Assembly: GCF_007558725.1 (NCBI RefSeq)
Contig: NZ_VLPL01000002.1
Span: 496,001-560,000, forward strand
Origin: Fluviicola chungangensis
Lineage (GTDB): Bacteria; Bacteroidota; Bacteroidia; Flavobacteriales_D; Crocinitomicaceae
DNA length: 64,000 nt
Direction of reading: 5' to 3'
Shown: positions 33,860-43,700 of the stretch, one piece after another
Layout of the letters: every line of letters starts with the position of its first letter
How positions within the stretch are numbered: position 1 is the stretch's first letter
Program-made: the position numbers and the translations under genes
Notes under the pieces: model-generated
What the model saw: the letters and a program-made list of their open reading frames with translations, nothing else
Told to the model about the DNA's origin: nothing
Databases searched by the model: none

Positions 33860-36043
33860 TTACTTTTTAACGAAGGTCAAGGTTCTTTGACCTGTTATAT
33901 CAATCATTTGGATCAAATAAGTTCCTGCAGACAGATTTTCCGTTGCAATGGTAACGAGGTTGTTTCCTTCGTTTGCATTGATGGTATGGTGTTGAAGTTG
34001 TTTTCCTGTCAAATCTGTTACATAGAACTGGATTCCATTGTTTCCTGCCTGTGAGCTGAATGAAATTTGAACTTCATTGTCAGCAGGGTTCGGGAATAGA
34101 TTGATGTTGGCCACCGTTTCCAGGTCAGCCAGTCCGGCGGTAACCGGGTTATCAGATGGCGCTCCGGAATAGATGTTGATATCATCGATGTAGAAGTTAT
34201 TACCACCTCCTGAACTTGCTTGGAATTTGCATCGGAAGTTGTCATTCCAATAGGTAGATGTAACGTTTGTTACGTGCACGGTTACCCAATCAGCTGCACT
34301 TGGGGTCCAGGCAGAAGTTGCTGTGTTTGTTCCAGACATAGTTGCAGCCGTCAGAGTTTTGCGTACATCCCAGGTTTCGCCACAATCAGATGTTACGAAT
34401 ACCTTTAATAAATCCGTGTTAGTGGAAGTTTTCTTTCTGTAAGCATATCTGAAGGATAAAGTAACACCCGTTCCGGACGTAATGCTGGACAAGTCAATCG
34501 GTCCGGAAATTAATTCGTCGATTTGTCCGGTGCTCGACTGGCTGAAATTATCCAGTTTTGCTGAATTGGTTCCGGTTTTGGCAGCAGTATTTGTAACTGT
34601 CCAGGCGCTTCCGCCTCCATTGTAAACAAACCAGTTCGGACTGTTCAGGTTCATGGATCCCTCGAAACTTTCATAGAAAGGAAGGTTTCCTCCCGCAGGC
34701 AATACAGTGATGTAACCCGCAATGGTTGCTGTATTTGAATTCGATCCGTCAGTAGCTTGTAACTGAACGGCATACGTTCCAGGCGTATTGTAAGTAACCG
34801 TTGGGTTTTGAACAGTCGAAGAAGCCGGTGAACCACCAGTGAAACTCCATGTCCATCCTGTTGCAATATTGTAAGATTCGTCTGTGAATGTAATGGATTC
34901 TCCCGCACAGATTACTGTTCTTGGAGTGCTGAATTTAGCCGTACAAAGTGCCAATGGTGTATTTGCTCCAACAGCGGTAAGATTGGCAGCAGAAATCACA
35001 TTTGCACGACCGGTACTACTTACTGTTATTGCAGTTCGCATACGGGTAACCTGTCCGGCTGTAAACATTTTTGAACAATAAGAATAATCCATGTAGTTCT
35101 CAACATTGTCAATTTGATCAAATCCCCAGTAAGCATTATCTGTTGAACAGGTATTTGCTGCAGGATTACACGTTGTTGAACCCTGAGTTGCTGGTGTATC
35201 CTGGACGTTATCCGTTCCGCCGCAGCCAGCAGATCCCGGGTTGTTGTTCCCTCCCCAAACGTGATCCAAATTCAGCCAGTGACCAACTTCATGCGTTAGG
35301 GCACGGCTGGAGAATTCAGCAGAGGTCCCGATGTTCCCGATGTAATTATGCAGGATGAAAATACCGTTTTGCATGCTGCTTGCCGACCAGCTTGCGGGAA
35401 GCATAGTGTATCCTGCTGCTCCGCCGATGTCTTTACAAACATATACGTTCATGTATTTATTTCCCGGCCATTGTCCGTTATACACATCATTTCCTGCAAC
35501 AATTGCATTGATCTGAGCGGTTCCGTTAGACCCGTCATTGGTGATGGCGTTTTGTGTTCTTGTGATTCCTGAAAAACAAGCTCCGTTCGGTGCTTTGGTA
35601 GCAAGTACAAACTTAATGTCAACCTTGCTTCTAAGTGATTGGAAAGGTGCCTGAACGGTTGCTGTATCAGGATTTAACATCGCGTAATCTCGGTTCAAAA
35701 TAGCCAGGGCAGACATGATCTGGTCTTTTGATATATTTTCACTGCCGTTGTCGTGTAAAATATGAAAAACTACCGGTACCGTATAAACGACAGCTTTTGT
35801 AGTACTGTTGTCTCCTTTTTTAGCCAACATCAGATTTTCAAATTCCGCTTGCTCTTTTGCATATTGTTTGGCAAATTCCGGATTTGATTTAAGCTCGTTC
35901 ATTTTTTTATGGGTGATGCAGTATTCTACATCTTCGCCCTGACGCATATTGCTTTTATCTAAGATGCGCCCTTGCTGTTGAGCAAAACTCCATGTGGCAG
36001 AAAGAAGAGAGATACCTAGGAGCGAGTAAAATTGTTTTTTCAT
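33860..36043 (-). CDS. T9SS-sorted M43 (pappalysin-like) metalloprotease, copy 1
   Basis: Secreted zinc protease. It has a signal peptide (MKKQFYSLLGISLLSATWSFAQ) and a pro-region with NMRQGEDVEYCITHKKM. The catalytic domain carries LTHEVGHWLNLDHVWGG (His251/His255 plus third His) and the Met-turn segment ENYMDYSYCSKMFT. A PKD domain (FTDESYNIATGWTWSFTGGSP), a beta-sandwich domain (about 500-640) and a type A sorting domain (INLFPNPADNEVQISF to TLTFVKK) follow. The ATG 36041-36043 is chosen because the 785-residue reading adds a non-signal N-terminus. It is about 75% identical by eye to the next gene. Confidence 0.93.
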   Translation of the reverse strand: MKKQFYSLLGISLLSATWSFAQQQGRILDKSNMRQGEDVEYCITHKKMNELKSNPEFAKQYAKEQAEFENLMLAKKGDNSTTKAVVYTVPVVFHILHDNGSENISKDQIMSALAILNRDYAMLNPDTATVQAPFQSLRSKVDIKFVLATKAPNGACFSGITRTQNAITNDGSNGTAQINAIVAGNDVYNGQWPGNKYMNVYVCKDIGGAAGYTMLPASWSASSMQNGIFILHNYIGNIGTSAEFSSRALTHEVGHWLNLDHVWGGNNNPGSAGCGGTDNVQDTPATQGSTTCNPAANTCSTDNAYWGFDQIDNVENYMDYSYCSKMFTAGQVTRMRTAITVSSTGRANVISAANLTAVGANTPLALCTAKFSTPRTVICAGESITFTDESYNIATGWTWSFTGGSPASSTVQNPTVTYNTPGTYAVQLQATDGSNSNTATIAGYITVLPAGGNLPFYESFEGSMNLNSPNWFVYNGGGSAWTVTNTAAKTGTNSAKLDNFSQSSTGQIDELISGPIDLSSITSGTGVTLSFRYAYRKKTSTNTDLLKVFVTSDCGETWDVRKTLTAATMSGTNTATSAWTPSAADWVTVHVTNVTSTYWNDNFRCKFQASSGGGNNFYIDDINIYSGAPSDNPVTAGLADLETVANINLFPNPADNEVQISFSSQAGNNGIQFYVTDLTGKQLQHHTINANEGNNLVTIATENLSAGTYLIQMIDITGQRTLTFVKK

Positions 36044-36192
36044 TTTTCTAGCTAGTTTATTACTATAATGATTTAAATGATGTGGGAAAGTTGGAAATAG
36101 AGTACAGTTCGATTTGCGAAATTTACACACTTTTTCAATGGTGTGTAGAAACTTTTGCCTTAAGTGTCTGAATTGTTGATTAAACAGAAATA

Positions 36193-36224
36193 AATAAGGT
36201 TGGAAATTATTTTCCAACCTTATT
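36193..36224 (-). terminator. Terminator-like hairpin after protease copy 2
   Basis: AATAAGGTTGGAAA (36193-36206) and TTTCCAACCTTATT (36211-36224) form a perfect 14-bp stem with a 4-nt loop, 15 bp after the copy 2 stop. It separates the two paralogs, so each has its own transcript. Confidence 0.75.
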
Positions 36225-36238
36225 CCATAAACCTAAAA

Positions 36239-38404
36239 TTATCTTTTTACAAACGAGAATGTCCTTTGAACAGAACCTTTTATCTGAATTAAATAAGTTC
36301 CTGCAGACAAATCGGAAGTCTCAACGAATACGATATTTGATCCTTCATGCGCATTCACAGGCATGGATCGGATCATTTTTCCTGAAAGATCGGTTATAAT
36401 GAACTCCAACGGATTATTTCCTGTTTGAGAACTAAAGCTGATCTGAAGTTCATTTTCCGCCGGATTCGGGAATAAACGGATATCCTCAAGGAACTCGGCA
36501 TCATTTAATCCTAAAACAATATCATCGGATGGTGCTCCGGCATAAAGATTAATATCGTCCAGATAGATATTGTTTCCACCTCCGGCAGTAAACTGGAATT
36601 TGAAGCGGAAATTTTCGTTCCAGTACACACTTGTTATATTGGTCACGTGAACAGTTACCCAGTCAGCAGGAGTCGGTGTCCATTGCGTTGCTGCCAGATT
36701 CGATCCGGACATAGTTGAAGCGGTTAATGTTTTACGTACATCCCATGTTTCTCCACAATCTTTTGTAGCGAATACTTTCAATAAATCCGTATTGGTAGAA
36801 GTTCTTTTGCGATAAGCATATCTGAACGAAAGTGTTGCATTGGTAGCGGAAGTGATTCCGGATAAATCAATGGAGTGTGATTCCAATTCATCCGTTTGAG
36901 TGGCAGTTTCGCCGAAATTTTCCAGTTTTGCGGAATTTGTCCCGGTACGTCCAACAGCAGTAGTTACGGTCCACGCATTCCCGCCGCCATTCGTTACAAA
37001 CCAGTTGGGGCTTGTAAAATTGGTGAATGTCTCAAAACTCTCATAATACGGAATGCCGGTTGCGGCAGGAAGAACCGTAATATAACCTGCGATAGCCGCC
37101 GTGTTTGAATTCGATCCGTCCGTAGCTTCCAGCTGAACAGCATAAGTTCCGGGTGTATTATACAAGACAGTCGGGTTTTGAACCGTTGAAGTTGCAGGTG
37201 ATCCACCGGTAAATGACCAGTTCCATCCGGATGCTGTATTGAAAGATTCGTCTGAGAACTGGATGGATTCTCCTGCACAAATGATTCTTCTCGGTGCACT
37301 GAATCTTGCCGAACAAAGAACAGGTGCGGTGGTTGCGCCGACTGCTGCCAGGTTGGCTGCAGATACTACATTGGCCCTTCCGGTTGAACTTACGGTAAGT
37401 GCGGTTCGCATACGGTTCACCTGACCGGCTGTAAACATTCTGGAACAGTAAGAATAATCCATGTAATTTTCTACGTTGTCTATCTGGTCAAATCCCCAAT
37501 ATGCATTGTCGCTGCTGCAGGTATTGGCACTGAGGGAACAGGAAGTTGATCCGATGCAAGCCGGTGTGTCCGCAACCGCATCATTTCCGCAGCTCACGCC
37601 CGGATTATTTGTTCCTCCCCATACATGAGACAAGTTTAACCAGTGACCGACTTCATGTGTCAATGTACGACTTGTGTATGGAGTTGAAGTACCGATATCG
37701 CCGACATAATCGCTCAAAACCCAAATTCCGTTTGTCATTGCGGATGCCGACCAGCTTCCTGGATTCGTTGTGTAACCTGCGGCACCACCGATATCCTGGC
37801 AAATGAAAATGTTTAAATACTTGTTTCCGGGCCATTGACCATTGTAAACATCATTTCCGGCAACAATGGCATTCACCTGTGCACCACCATCATCACCATT
37901 GAATGTTAGCGGACTTTGGGTTCTTGTAATCCCGGAAAAACAAGCTCCGTTCGGTGCTTTGGTTGCAAGTGCAAATTTGACATCTACTTTGCTTCGAATG
38001 CTTTGGAAAGGGGCCTGTACAAAAAGGGTATCCGAATTTAACATCGCATAATCTCTGTTCAGAATGTCCAGTGCAGAAAGGATCTGATCCCTGGAAATAT
38101 TTTCTTCTCCGCCGTTGTGAAGTACATGGAATACAACCGGAATGGTGTAAACAAGTGCTTTGGTTGAATGGTCTCCTTTTTTTGCAAGAAGTAATTCCTC
38201 GAATGCCTGTTGTTCCTTGGCAAATTGTGTGGCACGGGCAGGATCAGCTAAAAGCTGATTCATTTTTTTGTGGGTAGTACAATATTCGACGTGCTCTCCC
38301 TGACGCATGTTTTCCCTGTCCAATTTCCGTTCGGGAATTTGTGAGAAGACAACATTAGAAACGCATAGTGTGAAGGTTAAAAGAGTAGAAAGCTGCTTTT
38401 TCAT
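36239..38404 (-). CDS. T9SS-sorted M43 (pappalysin-like) metalloprotease, copy 2
   Basis: A tandem paralog of the gene at 33860-36043 with the same order: signal peptide (MKKQLSTLLTFTLCVSNVVFSQ), pro-region NMRQGEHVEYCTTHKKM, catalytic THEVGHWLNLSHVWGG (His about 250), Met-turn ENYMDYSYCSRMFT, PKD domain, beta-sandwich and type A sorting domain (IRLFPNPAENELQISF to TFSFVKR). The 721 residues show no broken motif. The short leader upstream of the ATG shares CTAGCTAG with copy 1. Likely substrates are extracellular proteins or peptides. Confidence 0.93.
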   Translation of the reverse strand: MKKQLSTLLTFTLCVSNVVFSQIPERKLDRENMRQGEHVEYCTTHKKMNQLLADPARATQFAKEQQAFEELLLAKKGDHSTKALVYTIPVVFHVLHNGGEENISRDQILSALDILNRDYAMLNSDTLFVQAPFQSIRSKVDVKFALATKAPNGACFSGITRTQSPLTFNGDDGGAQVNAIVAGNDVYNGQWPGNKYLNIFICQDIGGAAGYTTNPGSWSASAMTNGIWVLSDYVGDIGTSTPYTSRTLTHEVGHWLNLSHVWGGTNNPGVSCGNDAVADTPACIGSTSCSLSANTCSSDNAYWGFDQIDNVENYMDYSYCSRMFTAGQVNRMRTALTVSSTGRANVVSAANLAAVGATTAPVLCSARFSAPRRIICAGESIQFSDESFNTASGWNWSFTGGSPATSTVQNPTVLYNTPGTYAVQLEATDGSNSNTAAIAGYITVLPAATGIPYYESFETFTNFTSPNWFVTNGGGNAWTVTTAVGRTGTNSAKLENFGETATQTDELESHSIDLSGITSATNATLSFRYAYRKRTSTNTDLLKVFATKDCGETWDVRKTLTASTMSGSNLAATQWTPTPADWVTVHVTNITSVYWNENFRFKFQFTAGGGNNIYLDDINLYAGAPSDDIVLGLNDAEFLEDIRLFPNPAENELQISFSSQTGNNPLEFIITDLSGKMIRSMPVNAHEGSNIVFVETSDLSAGTYLIQIKGSVQRTFSFVKR

Positions 38405-38534
38405 TATCTAAAGTTCTAGCTAGTTTTACTAAGTAAGCATAATTTGAGTGCAACAAGTTACAACATTTGTTTAAAAAATGAAGCCTTCTTTAAAAAGTTT
38501 AACCGATCTGGGTAACAATAATTTAAATTTTAAT

Positions 38535-39242
38535 TCACAAATGGATATCGCGGAGTGAATAGAGTACTTGCTCCAGAGGCGTTTCATGGACCAGTTTGAA
38601 TAATTTTTTCGCAACAAGTTCCGGGGAGAAAAGCTGGTTTGAATTTTTGTATTCTTTAAAACGGGCCACTTCCCTGAAAGCTTGTTCATCGGTGTTTCTG
38701 ATGAACGTCTGCATGTCCGTATCAACAACCCCGGGGGCCACGGAAAGGCAATGAAAGTTTTTTCTGCCGAGTTGCTGTTCCTCCTCCTGGATAGTCTGGC
38801 AAAACAGATCAACCGCGGCTTTGGATGCACAATAAGATGCCCAGGACGCAATGGGGGTTTTTCCTGCCCCCGAACTAATGAAAATTGATTTGAAGGACTG
38901 CGATTTGGGAATTTGACGAAGTAATTTTTGCAAAATAACGGCTCCTGCAAACAAATTAACTTGCATTACACGGGAAATTTCAGTGGAATCCAGTTTTTCG
39001 AAGTAATCTACAGTTCCCAGAATACCGGCGTTGTGAATAAAGACCACCGCTTCAAGACTCAGGTCCGGGAAAGAAATTTGTTCAACCGATTCAGGAATGC
39101 TTAAGTCGCAGTGGATTGATGAATACTGTGGATGGGAAATCGGGTGGTTTCTCCCTATACCGATTACCTTTTCGTTCAAGGACAAATAATTTTCTGCGAT
39201 TGCTTTTCCAATTCCCCTGGAGGTGCCTGTTATGATTACCAT
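38535..39242 (-). CDS. Short-chain dehydrogenase/reductase
   Basis: NAD(P)-dependent oxidoreductase. Family blocks: MVIITGTSRGIGKAIAE (TGxxxGIG cofactor site), FIHNAGILG (NAG), SIFISSGAGKTPIASW and YCASKAAVDLF (YxxxK catalytic pair), APGVVDTDMQ. The substrate is unknown. The ATG 39240-39242 sits at the standard SDR start; the ATG at 39266 is an alternative. The longest reading (39371) runs into the terminator of the next gene and is rejected. The protein has 235 residues. Confidence 0.9.
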   Translation of the reverse strand: MVIITGTSRGIGKAIAENYLSLNEKVIGIGRNHPISHPQYSSIHCDLSIPESVEQISFPDLSLEAVVFIHNAGILGTVDYFEKLDSTEISRVMQVNLFAGAVILQKLLRQIPKSQSFKSIFISSGAGKTPIASWASYCASKAAVDLFCQTIQEEEQQLGRKNFHCLSVAPGVVDTDMQTFIRNTDEQAFREVARFKEYKNSNQLFSPELVAKKLFKLVHETPLEQVLYSLRDIHL

Positions 39243-39324
39243 GTTATTAAATTCAAAAAGATGCATGCAAAATGCAAAAACTAATCGAGAATGGGAATTG
39301 AAAAGAGTTTTATATCCTAAATAA

Positions 39325-39361
39325 AAAAAGCGTTCCATCCTATTTAGGAGAAACGCTTTTT
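39325..39361 (-). terminator. Intrinsic terminator of the trans-sulfuration gene
   Basis: AACGCTTTTT (39352-39361) pairs with AAAAAGCGTT (39325-39334) on the minus strand, with a T-run after the stem. It lies 18 bp after the stop at 39380. Confidence 0.75.
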
Positions 39362-39379
39362 CATATGACATCTATTGAT

Positions 39380-40549
39380 TTATGCCAAAGCCTGTTTTAA
39401 ATCTGCGATCAGGTCATCCACATGTTCCACCCCGACACTCAGACGAAGTAGGTTGTCTACAACACCTGCCTTTTCTCTTTCTTCCTTCGGAATAGACGCA
39501 TGTGTCATGGTTGCCGGGTGATTGATCAGTGATTCAACCCCTCCCAAAGATTCTGCCAATGAGAAAACGTGGAATGAGGAAGCAACACGATAAGTGTTTT
39601 CAATGCTTTTGTCTTTTAAAACGATGGAAATCATTCCGCCGAAATCACGCATTTGCTTTTTTGCAATTTCATGGTTCGGGTGTTCCGGGAAGCCCGGCCA
39701 GTATACTTTTTCAATTGCAGGATGATCTTTCAGGAAATGTGCAATTTGCTTTCCATTCTCACAATGACGCTGCATCCGCAGGTGCAGTGTTTTAATTCCT
39801 CTCAATACCAGGAAAGAATCCATTGGGCCCGGATTTGCTCCGGAACTGTTCAATATAAAGTACAATTGTTCATGGATTGCCGTGTCGTTGGTGATCAGAG
39901 CTCCCATTACCACATCCGAGTGTCCGCCCAAATATTTCGTAACGGAATGCATGACAATCGTTGCGCCCAAATCCAGCGGATTTTGTAAGTAGGGAGATGC
40001 GAAGGTATTGTCGGCAACCAAAATAAGATCGTTGGCTTTCGCAATTTTAGCAACTGCTTCAATATCGATGATCTGCATGGTCGGGTTAGTGGGTGTTTCC
40101 GCCCAAATCAGTTTGGTGTTTGCATTGATATAATTGGTTACATTTTCCGCATTGGTCAAGTCGATGAAATGGAATTTGATCCCGAATTTTTCATAGATTT
40201 TTGTAAACAAACGGTAGGTTCCGCCGTACAAATCATCTCCGGTAATCACCTCATCGCCCGGTTGTAATAATTTCAATACAGCATCTGTTGCCGCAACACC
40301 GCTACTAAAACATACACAGTGTTTTCCATTTTCCAGCGCAGCGATATTTGCCTGCAATGCCTCCCGGGTTGGATTTTTTCCTCTTGCATACCCGTAGCCT
40401 TTATTTACTCCGGGAGATTCCTGAACATAGGTGGAAGTTTGAAAAATCGGAGTCATGATCGCCCCGGTAGTTTCATCAGGATGTACGCCCGCATGAATCG
40501 CTTTGGTACCGAATTTCATATCTTGTTCTTTCATAGAAAATGGATTCAT
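39380..40549 (-). CDS. Trans-sulfuration PLP enzyme (cystathionine gamma-synthase or gamma-lyase)
   Basis: PLP-dependent Cys/Met metabolism enzyme, fold type I. Family motifs: GYGYARGKNPTREALQ, FSSGVAATDAVLKLL, LIWAETPTNPTMQIID, HSVTKYLGGHSDVVMGAL with the PLP Lys, and FSLAESLGGVESLINHPATMTH. 389 residues. The sequence does not settle synthase (metB) against lyase (mccB) so no symbol is given. A promoter box lies 13 nt upstream. Confidence 0.93.
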   Translation of the reverse strand: MNPFSMKEQDMKFGTKAIHAGVHPDETTGAIMTPIFQTSTYVQESPGVNKGYGYARGKNPTREALQANIAALENGKHCVCFSSGVAATDAVLKLLQPGDEVITGDDLYGGTYRLFTKIYEKFGIKFHFIDLTNAENVTNYINANTKLIWAETPTNPTMQIIDIEAVAKIAKANDLILVADNTFASPYLQNPLDLGATIVMHSVTKYLGGHSDVVMGALITNDTAIHEQLYFILNSSGANPGPMDSFLVLRGIKTLHLRMQRHCENGKQIAHFLKDHPAIEKVYWPGFPEHPNHEIAKKQMRDFGGMISIVLKDKSIENTYRVASSFHVFSLAESLGGVESLINHPATMTHASIPKEEREKAGVVDNLLRLSVGVEHVDDLIADLKQALA

Positions 40550-40562
40550 TTTAATCGAATAA

Positions 40563-40570
40563 CAAAAGTA
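40563..40570 (-). promoter_or_regulatory. -7 promoter box of the trans-sulfuration gene
   Basis: Minus strand TACTTTTG, perfect TAnnTTTG, 13 nt before the ATG at 40549. Confidence 0.6.
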
Positions 40571-40700
40571 ACAATCTTCGGATTATTTCTCATTTTCATG
40601 TTAAACTTTGCGTCTTTGTATCTTAGCAGGGAAAAATGGACGGTTTGAACGGCGAAGATTTCCAGTTCCTTCCTTTTCATTATTTTCGTCAGGTGGTTCC

Positions 40701-43700
40701 ATGAGTTATCCTTCAACAAATATCGGCGATTTTATCCATGCTTTGTCAGACATGCCCCGGACAGACATGCTGGTAAATCTGACAGAGTCAGCTCATTCGC
40801 TGGTCCGTCTGAATGAGTTGCCACAGGATAAATTTCAGGTTCAAGTGGATGGAAACTGGAAAACGATCTGGCAAACAGCCAATAAATTCCGGCTGGAATC
40901 TGATGTGAATTCCTTGTGTTTGGTATTTGGAACGGTTTCGTCCACTATTCAGACCGGAGCCATTCGCTCTCCTTTGCTCATTGTTCCTTTGAACTGGGAA
41001 TATACACGCATAAATAATACCCTTCAACTGGAATTGCAGGAAGAATTTATGGAGATAAATCCATACATTCGGTTTCTGTATTCCGAATGGAATAAAGAAT
41101 CATTGAGAGATTTCCCGGATGATTTGGACCTGGAAGAAAAATTGGACTGGGTCGGCGATCAGTTTAAAAAGCTGAATCCTCAGGCTGAATTATCGCATGA
41201 ACTGTATATTGGAAATTTTCATTACCACCGTTTTCACCTGTTGCGGGAATTGGAAGGCATTGAACGGTCGGAAATCAAGAGCTCACTGGTTCAGCAGTTA
41301 TTGGGAAATGATTTTGAAGATCCTGAAGAACTGGATTTCCCTCCTGATCTAATAGAACCTGCCGACACGGACCAAAAACAGGTTTTGAATACGCTGAAAT
41401 CAAAAAATGTGTTGTTACAAGGTCCTCCCGGAACCGGTAAATCGCAGGTTTTAATTAATATTATCGGGAAAACCTTAAACAATCAATTAAAGACATTGGT
41501 TGTTTCCGAAAAGAAAGTTGCATTGGATGTATTGGTCAAAAAACTTTCAGAATTGGAACTGGACCCTTTTGCATTTGTCGTGCATAGTCAAACCAAGTCA
41601 AAGGATTTATTGACTCAGTTGAAAACGACCTGGAACAAGATAGAAAGTTCTGTCACAGAGCCGGCTGTCAACCTGCGACTGTCGGAACAGTTGTATGCAA
41701 ACCTGCAATTGCTGCTCGATCGGTTAAATACTTCCGATTATTTTGCAGGAGTTTCATACAAAGTGCTTCGGGAGCTGCTCCGCGAAACACCTATTCAAGA
41801 GGAAAAATTTTCCAGTTTGATTCCGGACCTGGACGAATGGTTGAAATACAAACCGACCATCCAAAAAGTGGATTTGCAGCTGAAGGGATTTTCTAAATTG
41901 AACGGTTTAAAACCGGCTTTCTTTGAGCAATGGAATGGAGATCAGTTGATCAAAAACAGTTTGAACAGTCTGAATTCGCTGCAAGCCAGGATGAAAGACC
42001 TGATTACGTTCAGTGACCTGGAAAGGACCATTGCTGTATTGGGTCGCTGCCAACTGGTTGAAAACGAACAATACAAAGCATACAGCCGGTTAATTTCCAA
42101 GCCCAAAGAATGGAAGAAATTCCGCAAACACGTGCTTCTTTTGGAAGAATTAAAGGATAAGCTTGCAAGTGCTCATAACGAAAATCAAATCTGGAAACAG
42201 ATCCCTTCGAAAAGCCAGTTGGAATCCTGGGAAAAATCCACCACCTGGCTCCAGCTTCACAGACGGAAAAAAACCATTGCAAAATTGCTGAATGATCCGT
42301 CGGTCCTGCCGGAAATTGCACTTGCAAACTGGAAAGATTACCTAGCTGAAACAGAAAAAATAAAAGAGTTGGAAGGATACTTCCGTGAATTGGGGCTGGA
42401 TGCGAACCGGCACGCCCTGGAAATGGGAATAAGATACGCAAGCAGCCTGGAAAAGGAAAGCGGTTCGGTATTAAGTGAAATTGCTTCGTGGCCGAAAGAG
42501 CGACGACAGACAATCATTGAATCGGGGCCAGAGCTTAACGAATTGCGGTCGAACCTGGTGCGTTATTTCGACTGGAAAGAATCGGAGATGTTATCTGATT
42601 TTTTACTTCGGAAACAAGCTGAATTTGTAGAATTGAGTGGACTTTACGAAGACCTCAAACAACTTCCGCGTTTTTTCTTTCTGTTACTTGACCGGGCAAA
42701 TTCATGGGAAGAGATGCAAGCGTTGATCCTGTTCAGTTCGTTAAAGAAAATAGAATCACTGAATCCGGAGCTGGTCAAATTTTCCGGCGATTCCTTAAAG
42801 GAACGGCTGGATGCCTTGATCGAAACGGAAAATACCGAATTTGCTGATTTTGCGCGTTCCCTTCGCTTCCGGATCCAAAAGCAATTTTCGGACTTCGAAG
42901 AACTCCTGCGGACACCTGCTCAAAAACTTTCTCCTGCTCAAAAAGAGCTCAAAACACGATTAAAAAAGGGGAAATCACTGTTAGTGAAAGAATTTGCGAA
43001 ATCGCGCAATACGATCACGATCCGGAACCTGATCGCGAGTGATGCAAAAGAATGGGTCCAGTTACTGGTCCCGATTTGGCTGGCAACGCCCAACCAGGTG
43101 GCAGATCATTTCCCCTTGGAAGTGAACCTATTTGATTTGGTGCTTTTTGATGAAGCCAGCCAGCTTCCATTGCCAAGTTCCCTGGGTTCCTTGTTCCGTT
43201 CCAAAAGAGCATTGGTTGCAGGAGATGAACAGCAAATGGCGCCATCTGCTTATTTCGGAAAGAATTTCGGATTCCATGATCTGCTGCACCAGGCTTCGTA
43301 TTATTTTGAACGCGTTCCGCTGAGACATCATTACCGCTCCGAATACCCGGAACTGATCCGCTTTTCAAATAAACACTTTTACAAGGATGAATTGATTGTT
43401 TACCCGTCTCCGAAAAGCAAGCAAGTGCTTTTTCATCACTATACCGGGAACGGGGTTTTTGAAGAAAGGAAAAATCCGGCAGAGGCACAAGCAGTTGCAG
43501 ATTACCTGGAATCATTTAAGAACTGGGACAAACAAACACTTGGGATCGTTGCTTTTTCCGAAGAACAGTTAAAAACGATTTGGAAAGCCTGTTCGCTGCG
43601 TGTACAGGAACTAATCACCCTCAAGCAGGAAGAAAACACCTTGTTTTTTAAAGCATTGGAAAATGTACAGGGAGATGAAGCGGATTGTCTGATTATCAGT

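Noticed and set aside
38471-38950. 159-codon minus-strand frame overlapping the SDR gene
   Set aside because: It is in another frame of the same strand as a clear SDR and has no protein-like pattern.
39243-39371. Longer SDR reading from 39371
   Set aside because: The added residues run through the trans-sulfuration terminator hairpin and precede the normal SDR start.
43015-43515. 166-codon frame opposite the helicase
   Set aside because: A shadow of the helicase coding region on the other strand.
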